From positions 1 through 64,000 of the forward strand of contig CAJTWN010000012.1 in NCBI GenBank assembly GCA_910580105.1: a stretch of DNA of 64,000 nucleotides, written 5' to 3'. Shown here in pieces: positions 1 through 8,600 of the stretch. The notes beneath the pieces were generated by a model that was not told the DNA's origin, did not search any database, and saw nothing but the letters and a program-made list of their open reading frames with translations. Position 1 is the stretch's first letter, and the number at the start of each line of letters is the position of its first letter. The translations under genes were made by a program, and so were the position numbers. The stretch comes from an uncultured Clostridia bacterium. Lineage in GTDB: Bacteria; Bacillota; Clostridia; Monoglobales; Monoglobaceae.

Positions 1-377
1 CCTCTTCTCTTTCTGCTTCTTCCCTTCCTTCTTTTCCTCCTCTCTTTCCGGAAATCAAAGTGAAATGAAAACACATTTGTCTTTATAACGGTATATCTAC
101 ATAACAAAACCACCCGTGAACTGGAGGTTTACTCAGTCCTATAACGGACATTACTTGCCCGCCACCGCAGAGGCGGCACTGAAACATTATTATGGCATGG
201 TTAACACTGCAACCCGTATAATGCTGCTAATGGATGGCATTTCATTTTTCCATATTTTTATTGTTTCACTTTTTTGATCCTAAAGACTAAACTTTTTTCT
301 CGCTTCATAAATTCATCTGAATAGATGACATACTAAAGTTTTTTACCGGCCACTGCTTCTATCTGTGTTTTTATCAA
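1..377. other. Non-coding stretch downstream of rplL
   Basis: No convincing gene is visible on either strand. In this gene order rpoB normally follows rplL on the minus strand, so this may be the rplL-rpoB spacer with rpoB just off the window; that is inference. On the minus strand positions 1-60 are almost pure purine with GGAGG-like runs, compatible with a ribosome binding site for a gene starting beyond base 1. A short GC-rich inverted repeat lies near 160-180. Confidence 0.4.
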
Positions 378-393
378 GCTAAAAACACCAAAC

Positions 394-426
394 AAAAAAA
401 GACATCCCACATAGGATGTCTTTTTT
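394..426 (-). terminator. Terminator after rplL
   Basis: The arms GACATCC (401-407) and GGATGTC (414-420) enclose a 6-nt loop. They are flanked by A-run 394-400 and T-run 421-426, so the hairpin can terminate in either direction. It lies just beyond the rplL stop and closes the ribosomal protein operon. Confidence 0.85.
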
Positions 427-439
427 GTCAGAATACAAC

Positions 440-811
440 TTATTTAAGTTCAACAGTTGCGCCAACTTCTTCGAGTTTGGTCTTGATTTCTTCTGCTTCC
501 TCTTTAGAAGCACCTTCTTTAATTGTCTTCGGAGCACCGTCAACTGTTGCCTTTGCTTCAGCAAGACCCTGACCAGTGATTTCTCTGACAACTTTGATAA
601 CCTTAATCTTCTGTGCACCAGCGTTTGCAAGAACAACATCAAACTCTGTCTTCTCTTCAGCAGCACCTGCACCAGCTGCTGCGCCGCCTGCCATCATAAC
701 AGGAGCTGCTGCTGTTACGCCGAACTCTTCTTCAAGAGCCTTTACCAAATCATTTACTTCAAGCAATGTAAGTTCTTTGATTTCATCAAGAATCTTTGTT
801 ACGTCTGCCAT
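440..811 (-). CDS. rplL: Ribosomal protein L7/L12
   Basis: This 123-residue protein forms the flexible stalk of the 50S subunit, which recruits and stimulates translation GTPases. The N-terminal dimerisation helix begins MADVTKILDEIK, followed by an Ala/Gly-rich hinge at about residues 35-52. The C-terminal factor-binding domain contains the family motif EKTEFDVVL and ends in GATVELK. The start was set at the ATG at 811, five codons inside the longest frame, because it gives the family-standard N-terminus. It is the last gene of the operon, 58 nt after rplJ, and is followed by a strong hairpin terminator. Length and sequence are typical for Firmicutes. Confidence 0.98.
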   Translation of the reverse strand: MADVTKILDEIKELTLLEVNDLVKALEEEFGVTAAAPVMMAGGAAAGAGAAEEKTEFDVVLANAGAQKIKVIKVVREITGQGLAEAKATVDGAPKTIKEGASKEEAEEIKTKLEEVGATVELK

Positions 812-869
812 TTTTATTTCCTCCAATTTTTATCAAATATTTTCGTTTAAAATAAATCTAAATTTGCAA

Positions 870-1454
870 TTACTCAGCAGCCGGAGTTTCCTCAGCCGCT
901 GCTTCAGCGGGAGCTTCTACAGGAGCAGCTTCCTCAGCCGGCGCTTCCTCTTTTTCAGCAGCGCCGCCGTTGTCAACAATAGCCTGCAATGTTCTTGCAA
1001 GTGCACTGATTGGTGACTGCAAAGAACCAAGCATTTTGGCAATAAGGACATCCTTGGTCGGGATTGCGGCATATACCTTAACCTCGTCTACGTCAATTAC
1101 TTTACCGTCAACAAAACCGGCTTTGATCTCAAGTGCTTCATTTTCCTTTGCAAATTCAACCAAAACCTTTGCCGGAGCAACAACGTCATCCGCACTTGTT
1201 GCAAGCGCCGTCGGGCCTTTCAGATAAGCGTCAAGTTCGCTCATTCCAACTTCATTTACAGCAAAACGGGTAAGGTTGTTCTTTACAACCGTATAATCAA
1301 CGCCTGCTTCTCTGAGCTTAACACGAAGTGCAGTATCCTGCTCAACCGTAAGGCCTCTGTAATCGGCCAATACACCTGCCTGTGAACCTTTGAGTCTTTC
1401 TGCAAGCTGTGCAACAATCGCCTTTTTGTTTTCTAAAACTTTTTCACTTGGCAA
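870..1454 (-). CDS. rplJ: Ribosomal protein L10
   Basis: L10 anchors the L7/L12 dimers to 23S rRNA at the base of the ribosomal stalk. The start is a TTG at 1454: it gives the family N-terminus (M)PSEKVLENKK and sits seven bases after a strong AAAGGAGG site. The frame stays open 17 codons upstream, but that extension has no ribosome site and overlaps the leader RNA. The 194-residue product has the RNA-binding N-domain with YTVVKNNLTRFA and the L7/L12-binding C-terminal helix. It ends in an unusually long Ala/Glu/Pro-rich tail of about 35 residues. The leader immediately upstream suggests autoregulation by the L10-(L12)4 complex. Confidence 0.97.
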   Translation of the reverse strand: MPSEKVLENKKAIVAQLAERLKGSQAGVLADYRGLTVEQDTALRVKLREAGVDYTVVKNNLTRFAVNEVGMSELDAYLKGPTALATSADDVVAPAKVLVEFAKENEALEIKAGFVDGKVIDVDEVKVYAAIPTKDVLIAKMLGSLQSPISALARTLQAIVDNGGAAEKEEAPAEEAAPVEAPAEAAAEETPAAE

Positions 1455-1517
1455 TGTGAAATCCTCCTTTCTTGATTCCGCAAAAGAGTCTATCATGCCA
1501 TACAATCATATGATAAA

Positions 1518-1620
1518 ATCCCTCACCGCAAGGCGAGGGATATAACTGTGCCATAATAGCCAATATATCATCCTCGGCAGGAATTACGACCATCGTCCCC
1601 TGCTGTCTGCGGAAAATATT
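1518..1620 (-). promoter_or_regulatory. L10 leader (autoregulatory mRNA element)
   Basis: The rplA-rplJ spacer, read on the minus strand, carries the paired blocks GACAGCAGG and CCTGCCGAGG that characterise ribosomal protein L10 leaders. Downstream, ATCCCTCGCC and GGTGAGGGAT (1518-1541) form a hairpin followed by TTTTATC, resembling an attenuator terminator just before rplJ. Position between rplA and rplJ matches the known element. L10-L12 binding is established for the family; attenuation here is inferred. Confidence 0.85.
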
Positions 1621-1640
1621 TATATTTAATTTCTTTTTTC

Positions 1641-2336
1641 TTAGTTATCAACCTTGGACGGGTTGAGTTTGATACCAGGTCCCATTGTAGACGCAACGGT
1701 CACGGATCTCAAGTACTGGCCCTTTGCAGCAGCAGGCTTTGCTTTAATAATTGCACCCATAAGTGCGTTAAAGTTTTCAGCCAGCTTCTGTGCGCCAAAA
1801 GACGCCTTTCCAATCGGGCAGTGAATAATATTGGTTTTATCAAGTCTATACTCAATCTTACCGGATTTGATGTCATTTACAGCCTTAGTTACATCCGGTG
1901 TAACGGTTCCGGCTTTGGGGTTCGGCATGAGGCCCTTCGGACCCAAAACTCTACCGATACGGCCAACAACACCCATCATATCCGGGGTTGCAACAACAAC
2001 ATCAAAATCAAACCAGTTTTCAGACTGAATCTTCTGTACCAGTTCTTCGGCACCTACATAATCTGCACCTGCAGCCTTTGCTTCGTCTGCTTTGCCCTCT
2101 CTTGCAAATACGAGAACGCGAACATTTTTACCCGTACCATTGGGCAGCACAACTGCGCCTCTGACCTGCTGGTCAGCATGTCTTGAGTCAACGCCGAGCT
2201 TTACATGCAACTCAACTGTTTCATCAAACTTAGCGGTAGCGGTTTTGCAAACGAGGTCCAAAGCTTCAGCAGGATCGTATAACTTTCCTTTTTCAATCAG
2301 CTTTACGCTGTCTTGATACTTTTTACCTTTCTTCAA
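1641..2336 (-). CDS. rplA: Ribosomal protein L1
   Basis: L1 forms the mobile L1 stalk of the 50S subunit and helps release deacylated tRNA from the E site. It also represses its own operon by binding mRNA. The 231-residue product starts MKKGKKYQDSVKLI, contains the signature PNPKAGTVTPDV region at about 145-157, and ends GIKLNPSKVDN, all typical. The ATG follows an AGGAGG site. It lies downstream of rplK, with a GTGGGAGG...CCACC stem element in the 130-nt spacer that resembles an L1 target. Confidence 0.98.
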   Translation of the reverse strand: MKKGKKYQDSVKLIEKGKLYDPAEALDLVCKTATAKFDETVELHVKLGVDSRHADQQVRGAVVLPNGTGKNVRVLVFAREGKADEAKAAGADYVGAEELVQKIQSENWFDFDVVVATPDMMGVVGRIGRVLGPKGLMPNPKAGTVTPDVTKAVNDIKSGKIEYRLDKTNIIHCPIGKASFGAQKLAENFNALMGAIIKAKPAAAKGQYLRSVTVASTMGPGIKLNPSKVDN

Positions 2337-2351
2337 TGTTAAATCCTCCTA

Positions 2352-2388
2352 TGGTGGTTCAGCAGAACGCCTGTGCGTTCCTCCCACT
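2352..2388 (-). promoter_or_regulatory. Putative L1-binding stem upstream of rplA
   Basis: On the minus strand GTGG...CCAC forms an outer stem (about 2353-2387) around an inner AACGC/GCGTT hairpin, separated by an asymmetric loop containing GGAGG. L1 sites in 23S rRNA and L1 mRNAs are two short helices around an asymmetric loop, so this fits. A second copy of the GTGGGAGG...CCAC signature precedes rplK. Binding is inferred. Confidence 0.55.
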
Positions 2389-2466
2389 ATTTTGAATGTG
2401 CGTTTTCACACACTGCCGTAAACATACGGCTCTTCGAACAGAAACGCCGTCATTATAACAGAAGCA

Positions 2467-2892
2467 TTACTCTTCTATCGTAACACCCATGGATCTTGCA
2501 GTACCTGCAATCATGGACATTGCAGCTTCCAAAGATGCAGCATTAAGATCGGGCATCTTCTGCTCTGCGATTGCCTGCAAATCTGCTTTGCTGAGCTGTG
2601 CAACCTTTGTCTTGTTCGGAACACCAGAACCACTCTGAATCTTACAAGCCTTCTTGATAAGAACCGGAGCCGGCGGTGTCTTTGTGATGAAGGTAAAGGT
2701 TCTGTCCTGATATACGGTAATAACAACCGGAATGACCAAACCTGCGTCCTTCTGTGTCTTTTCATTAAACTGCTTTGTAAAATCCATGATGTTTACACCG
2801 TGCTGACCAAGCGCCGGTCCTACTGGAGGAGCAGGCGTAGCCTTTCCTGCCGGAATCTGCAATTTAATGTAACCTGTGATTTTCTGTGCCAT
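2467..2892 (-). CDS. rplK: Ribosomal protein L11
   Basis: L11 binds the GTPase-associated region of 23S rRNA with L10 and is the site of thiopeptide action and stringent factor sensing. The 141-residue product has the N-terminal domain with the proline-rich PAGKATPAPPVGPALGQ segment and the C-terminal RNA-binding domain ending GTARSMGVTIEE. Length is exactly the family norm. The ATG at 2892 follows an AAGGAGGTG site. It is preceded by an L1-like element and followed by rplA. Confidence 0.98.
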   Translation of the reverse strand: MAQKITGYIKLQIPAGKATPAPPVGPALGQHGVNIMDFTKQFNEKTQKDAGLVIPVVITVYQDRTFTFITKTPPAPVLIKKACKIQSGSGVPNKTKVAQLSKADLQAIAEQKMPDLNAASLEAAMSMIAGTARSMGVTIEE

Positions 2893-2919
2893 TTGAATAC
2901 ACCTCCTTGTTTCACAAAC

Positions 2920-2961
2920 GTGGTAATATCGGAAACGGCCTTTTTGCCATCTCCTCCCACA
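2920..2961 (-). promoter_or_regulatory. Putative L1-binding stem upstream of rplK
   Basis: On the minus strand GTGGGAGG ends near 2953 and pairs through GTGG with CCAC near 2920-2924, enclosing an inner GGC/GCC region. The same signature recurs before rplA. The remainder of the nusG-rplK spacer (2962-3115) is rich in inverted repeats such as GGATTTTCC/GGAAAATCC but has no gene. The role in L1 feedback control is inferred. Confidence 0.55.
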
Positions 2962-3115
2962 AGACCACCGGATTTTCCGATGGAATATATAAACGGAACA
3001 AGTTCCGTGTGGGTAACTTCTTTATCAGGGAAAATCCCTGCACCTTCGGTTTCCAGCCGGACAAACAGCCGGTGGAAAATCCCGCAGCCTGCCCTGCAGC
3101 GGACAAACCGGATTA

Positions 3116-3637
3116 TCAAACAAGCGCCTCAACCTGGTTGAAATCAAGTTCAACATCGGTATCGCGGCCAAACATGGAAACTTTCGCTTTTACCTTCTGC
3201 TTTTCCGCCTGAATTTCAGTAATAACGCCAACAAATCCTTCCAAGGGGCCATATTTTACCCGGATATTGTCGCCAATATCAAATTCGAGCTTATAGGTAG
3301 TATGTTCAAGTCCCATATTCTCGACTTCTTCAGGTGTGAGCGGTACAGGTTTGGAACCGGGACCGACAAAACCGGTAACACCGCGGCAGTTTCTGACCAC
3401 ATACCAGCTCTCGTCTGTCATGATCATTTTTACCATGACATAACCCGGGAATATTTTCCGTTCCACAGCCTTTTTCTTGTTATCTTTAATCTCAATTACT
3501 TCCTCCATCGGTACCCGGATTTCCTGAATAATCTCATGCATATTCCGGTTTTCGACGGTCTTTAAAATATCGGCCATTACCTTATTCTCGTACCCGGAAT
3601 AAGTATGCGCCACATACCATTTCGCTTCATTTGCCAT
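3116..3637 (-). CDS. nusG: Transcription termination/antitermination factor NusG
   Basis: NusG binds RNA polymerase and influences pausing, antitermination and Rho/ribosome coupling. The 173-residue product opens with the NGN-domain motif KWYVAHTYSGYENKV and contains FPGYVMVKM and VRNCRGVTGFVG. It ends in a KOW domain at about 125-170 with IGDNIRVKYGPLEGFVG. It lies between secE and rplK as usual. The start was chosen because it gives the standard N-terminus and follows a purine-rich site. Confidence 0.98.
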   Translation of the reverse strand: MANEAKWYVAHTYSGYENKVMADILKTVENRNMHEIIQEIRVPMEEVIEIKDNKKKAVERKIFPGYVMVKMIMTDESWYVVRNCRGVTGFVGPGSKPVPLTPEEVENMGLEHTTYKLEFDIGDNIRVKYGPLEGFVGVITEIQAEKQKVKAKVSMFGRDTDVELDFNQVEALV

Positions 3638-3673
3638 AATATTCGGGAATAAATCCCTTCCCTCCTATTATCT

Positions 3674-3883
3674 TTATCTGTTGATAAACAACGACATACC
3701 CCAAGTAAAGAGCATATCCAATGCCCAAATCACCAGGCCGACAATGGCAACATAAATAAGTACGGTAATCGTATTCTTTCTTACCTTCTTAAATGTAGGC
3801 CAAACAACCTTTTTGAGCTCAGACTTTACTTCTTTGAAGTAGTTCACCATTTTTGTAAAAACATTGGTTTTTGTCTGTTCCAT
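3674..3883 (-). CDS. secE: Protein translocase subunit SecE
   Basis: SecE clamps SecY in the Sec translocon. This is the short Gram-positive form with one transmembrane segment at about residues 40-66 (ITVLIYVAIVGLVIWAL), preceded by the conserved cytoplasmic helix EVKSELKKVVWPTFKK. The start was placed at the ATG at 3883, eight bases after AGAAGGAG. The in-frame GTG at 3892 abuts that site too closely. The product is 69 residues. Gene order rpmG-secE-nusG is standard. Confidence 0.95.
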   Translation of the reverse strand: MEQTKTNVFTKMVNYFKEVKSELKKVVWPTFKKVRKNTITVLIYVAIVGLVIWALDMLFTWGMSLFINR

Positions 3884-3919
3884 TTTTTCCACTCCTTCTG
3901 TGCGCTCCCTGCGGCGACC

Positions 3920-4069
3920 TTATTTTGTCTCTTTATGCAAGGTGTGCTTTCTGCAGAATCTGCAGTACTTTTTCAATTCAAGTCTGTCCGGGCAATTCTG
4001 CTTATTCTTGGTGGTGTCATAATTTCTCTGCTTGCACTCCGTACATGCCAAAGTAATCTTTGTTTGCAT
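3920..4069 (-). CDS. rpmG: Ribosomal protein L33 (zinc-binding form)
   Basis: A 49-codon gene on the minus strand opens MQTKITLACTEC and continues with KQRNYDTTKNK, the classic L33 sequence. Cysteines at 9, 12, 36 and 39 form the two CxxC zinc knuckles, so this is the C+ (zinc-dependent) form. An AGGTG site precedes the ATG. L33 sits near the E site of the 50S subunit. It is the first gene of the rpmG-secE-nusG-rplKAJL operon, about 170 nt downstream of a consensus promoter, and it is short enough to be easily missed. Confidence 0.96.
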   Translation of the reverse strand: MQTKITLACTECKQRNYDTTKNKQNCPDRLELKKYCRFCRKHTLHKETK

Positions 4070-4237
4070 ATTTTTCACCTCATTTTATCAAGTTTATTGC
4101 TTTTTCTGCTTTTTTAAGCTCAAACAAAAGCCAATGAAAATGAAGAATTACAAACCAATTTCCACCTTCATCAAACCCAATAGGTCGAGGGTAGCTTTTG
4201 TCAACACAAATAAAACCCCTTTGCAGAGGTAATATAT

Positions 4238-4266
4238 ATGATAGCATACAAGGTACAGTTTGTCAA
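4238..4266 (-). promoter_or_regulatory. Sigma-A promoter of the rpmG-secE-nusG-rpl operon
   Basis: On the minus strand TTGACA (4261-4266) and TATCAT (4238-4243) are separated by exactly 17 bases. It lies about 170 nt upstream of rpmG and is the only strong promoter seen ahead of the operon. The spacer 4070-4237 otherwise holds no gene. Confidence 0.85.
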
Positions 4267-4417
4267 CATTTTTCTGAAAAAAAGAACGAAAATTTTTGCA
4301 TAAATCAGCCTGTCCACAAGATATAGATAGAAAGAAGAAAAAAATCACAATTTCTTGAGAATATGCGGTTTTCTTCTTTACAAATATACCGATAAACTGA
4401 ACAGTGAGGTCGTGCAA

Positions 4418-5455
4418 ATGAAACGCATTTTTAATCCTGCCTTCCAGGTTGCCATTGTCTGGATCGGCACAATGATCGGGGCAGGCTTTGCCTCCGGCAA
4501 AGAAATCCTGCAATTTTTTGGGCCGCCTTCTGAAAAAGGCGGAACTGCAATTGTTTTTGCCACGTTTTTATTGATTCTCATCTGCCGGCGGATACTGACC
4601 ATAGGTTACAACAACGGCGCGGAAACACTGGATGATTATCTGCTGGCAACAGGCGGCAAATTTGCCAAGTACATAAAATATTTTATGCTGGCTTTTATGT
4701 TTTGCGGCATGGCGGTCATGTTTGCGGGCAGCGGCGCGCTGTTTGCCCAAACCTTTGCCCTTCCGCCAGTCATTGGCATCCTCTGCATGGGCGCAATTTG
4801 TTTTTTTGTTTTTCTTTTTGATGCAAAGGGTATCATTGCACTCAATTCCATCCTGGTTCCCATCATGTTGGCCGGCCTATTATATATCAGTATATCCTCG
4901 GCCATGTTCGAGAGTCATGAAACCTTTTTTGCCTTTCTCACAGAAGGCCGGAAATTCCCCTTTTTATCCGCATTCTGTTATGTCAGTTATAATACCATAA
5001 CGCTTTCAGCTGTGCTGATTCCACTATGCAGAAATATAGACAAGCGGCAGATACGTACTGCATCCATCGCCGGCGGCTGTATCATCGGGCTTCTTATCCT
5101 GATTCTTTGGACCGCAATGGGAATGCGGTATGAACATCTCTGGAACAGCGAAATTCCAATGATGCACCTTGCAGCTATCAATGGGAAAATCTGCAAAAAT
5201 CTCTATGCAGTCATCCTGTTTCTTTCTATTTGTACAACAGCCGTTTCCAACGGTTTTGGCATTTTGGCAGACCGGCCGGCAAAAAGTCTGCGTACACATA
5301 CGCTGCACTGCGCCCTGCTCTGTCTTCTTGCCCTGCCTTTTGCACTCTTTGGCTTTTCAATCCTTGTGGAAAACCTGTACACCTTCTTTGGCATCTGCGG
5401 CTTTCTTCTCTGTCTGACATTGCTTCCCCGAAAAAAGAAAAGAGCCGCAAAATAA
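4418..5455 (+). CDS. YkvI-like polytopic membrane protein
   Basis: This 345-residue, very hydrophobic protein has about ten predicted membrane segments. The opening NPAFQVAIVWIGTMIGAGFASGKEI (residues about 5-29, quoted here as NPAFQVAIVW and MIGAGFASGKE) matches YkvI-type proteins, distant relatives of APC-superfamily amino-acid transporters. The substrate is unknown. The ATG at 4418 is preferred over the upstream ATG at 4355 because it follows GTGAGG and gives the family N-terminus. It ends in a basic KKKKR-like tail. It is monocistronic and lies between the ribosomal operon, which is divergent, and a convergent glycoside hydrolase. A transporter role is family inference only. Confidence 0.8.
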   Translation: MKRIFNPAFQVAIVWIGTMIGAGFASGKEILQFFGPPSEKGGTAIVFATFLLILICRRILTIGYNNGAETLDDYLLATGGKFAKYIKYFMLAFMFCGMAVMFAGSGALFAQTFALPPVIGILCMGAICFFVFLFDAKGIIALNSILVPIMLAGLLYISISSAMFESHETFFAFLTEGRKFPFLSAFCYVSYNTITLSAVLIPLCRNIDKRQIRTASIAGGCIIGLLILILWTAMGMRYEHLWNSEIPMMHLAAINGKICKNLYAVILFLSICTTAVSNGFGILADRPAKSLRTHTLHCALLCLLALPFALFGFSILVENLYTFFGICGFLLCLTLLPRKKKRAAK

Positions 5456-5601
5456 CGGCCCTCAAACATGTCGATACACATAAATTTGGAATAATTCCAA
5501 ACTGCCCCCTATGGGTGCAGCAATAGATTTATGGACTTTGCATCCGTTTAACACCAAATCATTCCAAGTTTTATAAATCCAATTCCTTTTTCAACAGTAC
5601 G

Positions 5602-5630
5602 AAGGGCCGCAAAACAGCGGCCCTTTCTTT
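5602..5630 (+). terminator. Terminator between ykvI-like gene and GH5 gene
   Basis: The arms AAGGGCCGC and GCGGCCCTT enclose AAAACA and are followed by TCTTT on the plus strand. It lies between convergent genes. A weaker, similar GCCG/CGGC hairpin overlaps the stop of the upstream gene at about 5441-5463. The remaining spacer has nothing recognisable. Confidence 0.7.
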
Positions 5631-8600
5631 AATATACTGCGGCTTTGGCAAGGGGCTGCATTTCATCATTCCACAAAAATACTTTTACCCGATAGTTACC
5701 CTGGGGAACATTTCCCAGTTTCACGGGAATTTCTTCAATTCCTTTCCCGCCGCTCACGCTGATTTCCTGTTTTTTTGCATATACCGCCGTATTTCCCTGG
5801 TACAACACCACATACAGCGTTCCTTCCACAGTTTCATCAAATTGTTTGCACACCTGCACCGTTGCCTGTGCATTCGCTCCATACATCATCCCTTTAATTT
5901 TCAATGCCGCCGTCCAATCGGTATCATAAGGAACGCCCGCACAAATCCGTAAATCATCTATATTAAGCGCGCCCTTGTCTCCCATATAGACCTCTTTTAA
6001 ATTAACCGCGCCGCCATCTTTAAACCCAACGGCTTCTGTGGTTTTATCCATTGCCGTCAGCTGATTGACATCTGTTCCCTGATACATAAAAATTTCTTTT
6101 TCTGCAAAGTCAATCATCATCCGGACATAAATCCATTCATCCGTCGCCGGATAGCTGATACTTGTGTCTTCCATCCCATTTCCGTACACTCTGTCGCCAT
6201 ATATCTGGGGTGTACCGCCATACCGCGGATAGAACAATTCAACAATTTCTCTGCCATTTTCATCCCGCAGAATGAAACTGACCTCTTCGTCCACCAAACT
6301 CTCCCGCTTGATCTTCACATCACAATAGACCAGATTTCCGTCTCCATTAACAGCGCGGTCAAGCTCTAATTTTACCGGTACCTTTCCTTTTCTTACACCG
6401 CCGATATATTTATTGCCCCCGTCCTCTTTTACAGTATAAAATCCGCTTGTCAAGTCGGTATCATTGATCCACTGCATCTGTTGTCCCGTCGCCTGGTTTT
6501 TCACCTTTATCCCGGGAACCGCCTCGTCCGTCATAACCGCGCCTTCGAAATCCAGGTCTACATACTGTTCGGATACAACGCCGTTACCAATATTTCCATG
6601 GATAAAATCACTGTCTTTAACCGCACTTGTATCCACGGTATAAATCTCTATATCATCCAGACTGATTGTTCCGAGGTCAAACTCTATTTTGCTGATCCCG
6701 GCCGCATCCGTATTTTTAAATCCAAAACTTGCACTTTCACGCAGGATACACTGCATTTTATCCCGCGTTTCTCCAACATACATTTCAAACACATTCAATT
6801 GCTGGTTAAAAATTGTACGTACATACATCCAATCCTCTGTGTATGGATATGCAATTTCCGTCATAATGGAATTTGGCGTAACCATTCCATACTCACGGTC
6901 ACCGGTCAGAACCGGAATACTTTTTTCCGGATACTGCAGTTCGAATAATTCATTATCTTCCTTGTCCTTCACCTTCAAAGAAACATCTCCGCCGGTGAAT
7001 GTGCCCCTCTTTATCCGCGCATCGAAATGAATTAATTTCTCCTGCTTAGCAATCTCCGTCGGCAACGTAAGAGAAATGCCGGCATTCTTTTCTCCGCTTC
7101 CCTGCAAAAAAGCGCCGCTGCTTTTTCCATCACCCGAATGGATTGCACAGATTCCATCCCCAAGGATTGTCCAGGGAAGGTCCGTTCCCGTTGCCTTATT
7201 CTGCACATGGACAACACCATCTTTCACTGTCGCGCCTTCAAAATCCTGTGACAAATACGTTGTCAGCCTTGCCTCATCTACACCGCCGGATCCATCGGTA
7301 AACGGCTTATTTCCGCCCATCTGTAAAATTTCCTGATTGGAAAATATATCAATATCACAAATATTAGCGGTATTATCAACTGCGTTCCCTTTCGTAATGA
7401 CAAAACGCAGATACTTTGCTTTTGTCGGCCTAATCTGCCGCTCCAGATAGCCGCCCTGATTTCCGGTCACCGTTTCCAGGACATCCCAATCGGTTCCGTT
7501 TAAACTCGCTTCCACCCGAAAACTGTTCACATTATCCGCCTTCTCGCCTCCGGCTGCTTCCAGGCTCTTTATCCGCCAGCGGTTTATGACTGCCATTCCA
7601 TCAAACGCAAATGTTATCTCTTTATCCCCAGCAGCGCTGTTTCTCCAGACCGTGCTGCCATCCCCGTCTGTCAGGCTGTCCGCCGTATAACCAATATCGC
7701 TGTCCGCCGTTACCGTTGCAAGTGAAACAATATTTTTCCCCAAATCCTTTTCAAGCTGTTCTTTTACATACACACCGCAGAAGTCGGTCGGCGGATAATC
7801 ATAATCATCATACTTAAATCTGTCTTTATCGGCAAGAATGCGCGGCGCTGAATTGGGATGGAAGCACCAGCCCGTCCAGTTTGCCAGATTGCCATAAGTC
7901 TCTTCGTCATTCATCCATGCAAACAGCTCCGGCATCCATTTATCATGGTACATGTCACTGCCCGGTTTATATTCTTTTTTACCCACTTCTAAATTTGTGG
8001 CCGGATCCCATCCGCTTTCTCCAACCAGGATCGGATATTCTTTCCGCACGTCTCCGATTGCTTTATCCCAGTTGCTTGCATGGCCCTTCCATGGATAGAT
8101 ATGGGTATCATACATAATTCCGTTCCCTGTTTTGCTTTTATTATTATTAGAACCCTGATCAATTAAACCATAGCCCTGTTCAAAACAATCATCAATCCTG
8201 TAAGCATAATCCAAACCGCCTGCCACAATGATATTCCTTGCCCCCAGGTCACGGATCATCTCAACAACCTGCTGATGTCCGATAATATTACCTCCATCCC
8301 CGTTTCTCCACACTTCCCAGGTTGTACTATGCGGCTCATTAAGAATACCGAATAAAACTGCCGGATTATTCCCATATTTCTCCGCAGCCTCTTTCCAGAA
8401 ATCCAGGTATTGTTGTTTATTAAACGATTTATAATGGTGTAAATCAAGGACAACATAACGGCCTTCTGCGGCCACAATATTGATGATGTTATCCATATAA
8501 TTCCGGTAGCCTCTTCCCCCATCGTTTACATAGTTATAGGTACCATACCAGCCTTCCACACTGACAGGCAACCGGATCAGGTTGGCATTCCACCGGAAAA

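Noticed and set aside
416..850. Plus-strand ORF opposite rplL
   Set aside because: It is Phe/Cys-rich, as expected from the complement of a ribosomal gene; shadow of rplL.
2820..3119. 99-codon minus-strand ORF across the nusG-rplK spacer
   Set aside because: It overlaps rplK in another frame and the L1-like element; coding character is poor.
5400..5630. Duplicate terminator hairpins at the end of the ykvI-like gene
   Set aside because: The first (5441-5463) is imperfect and has no T-run; only the second is listed.
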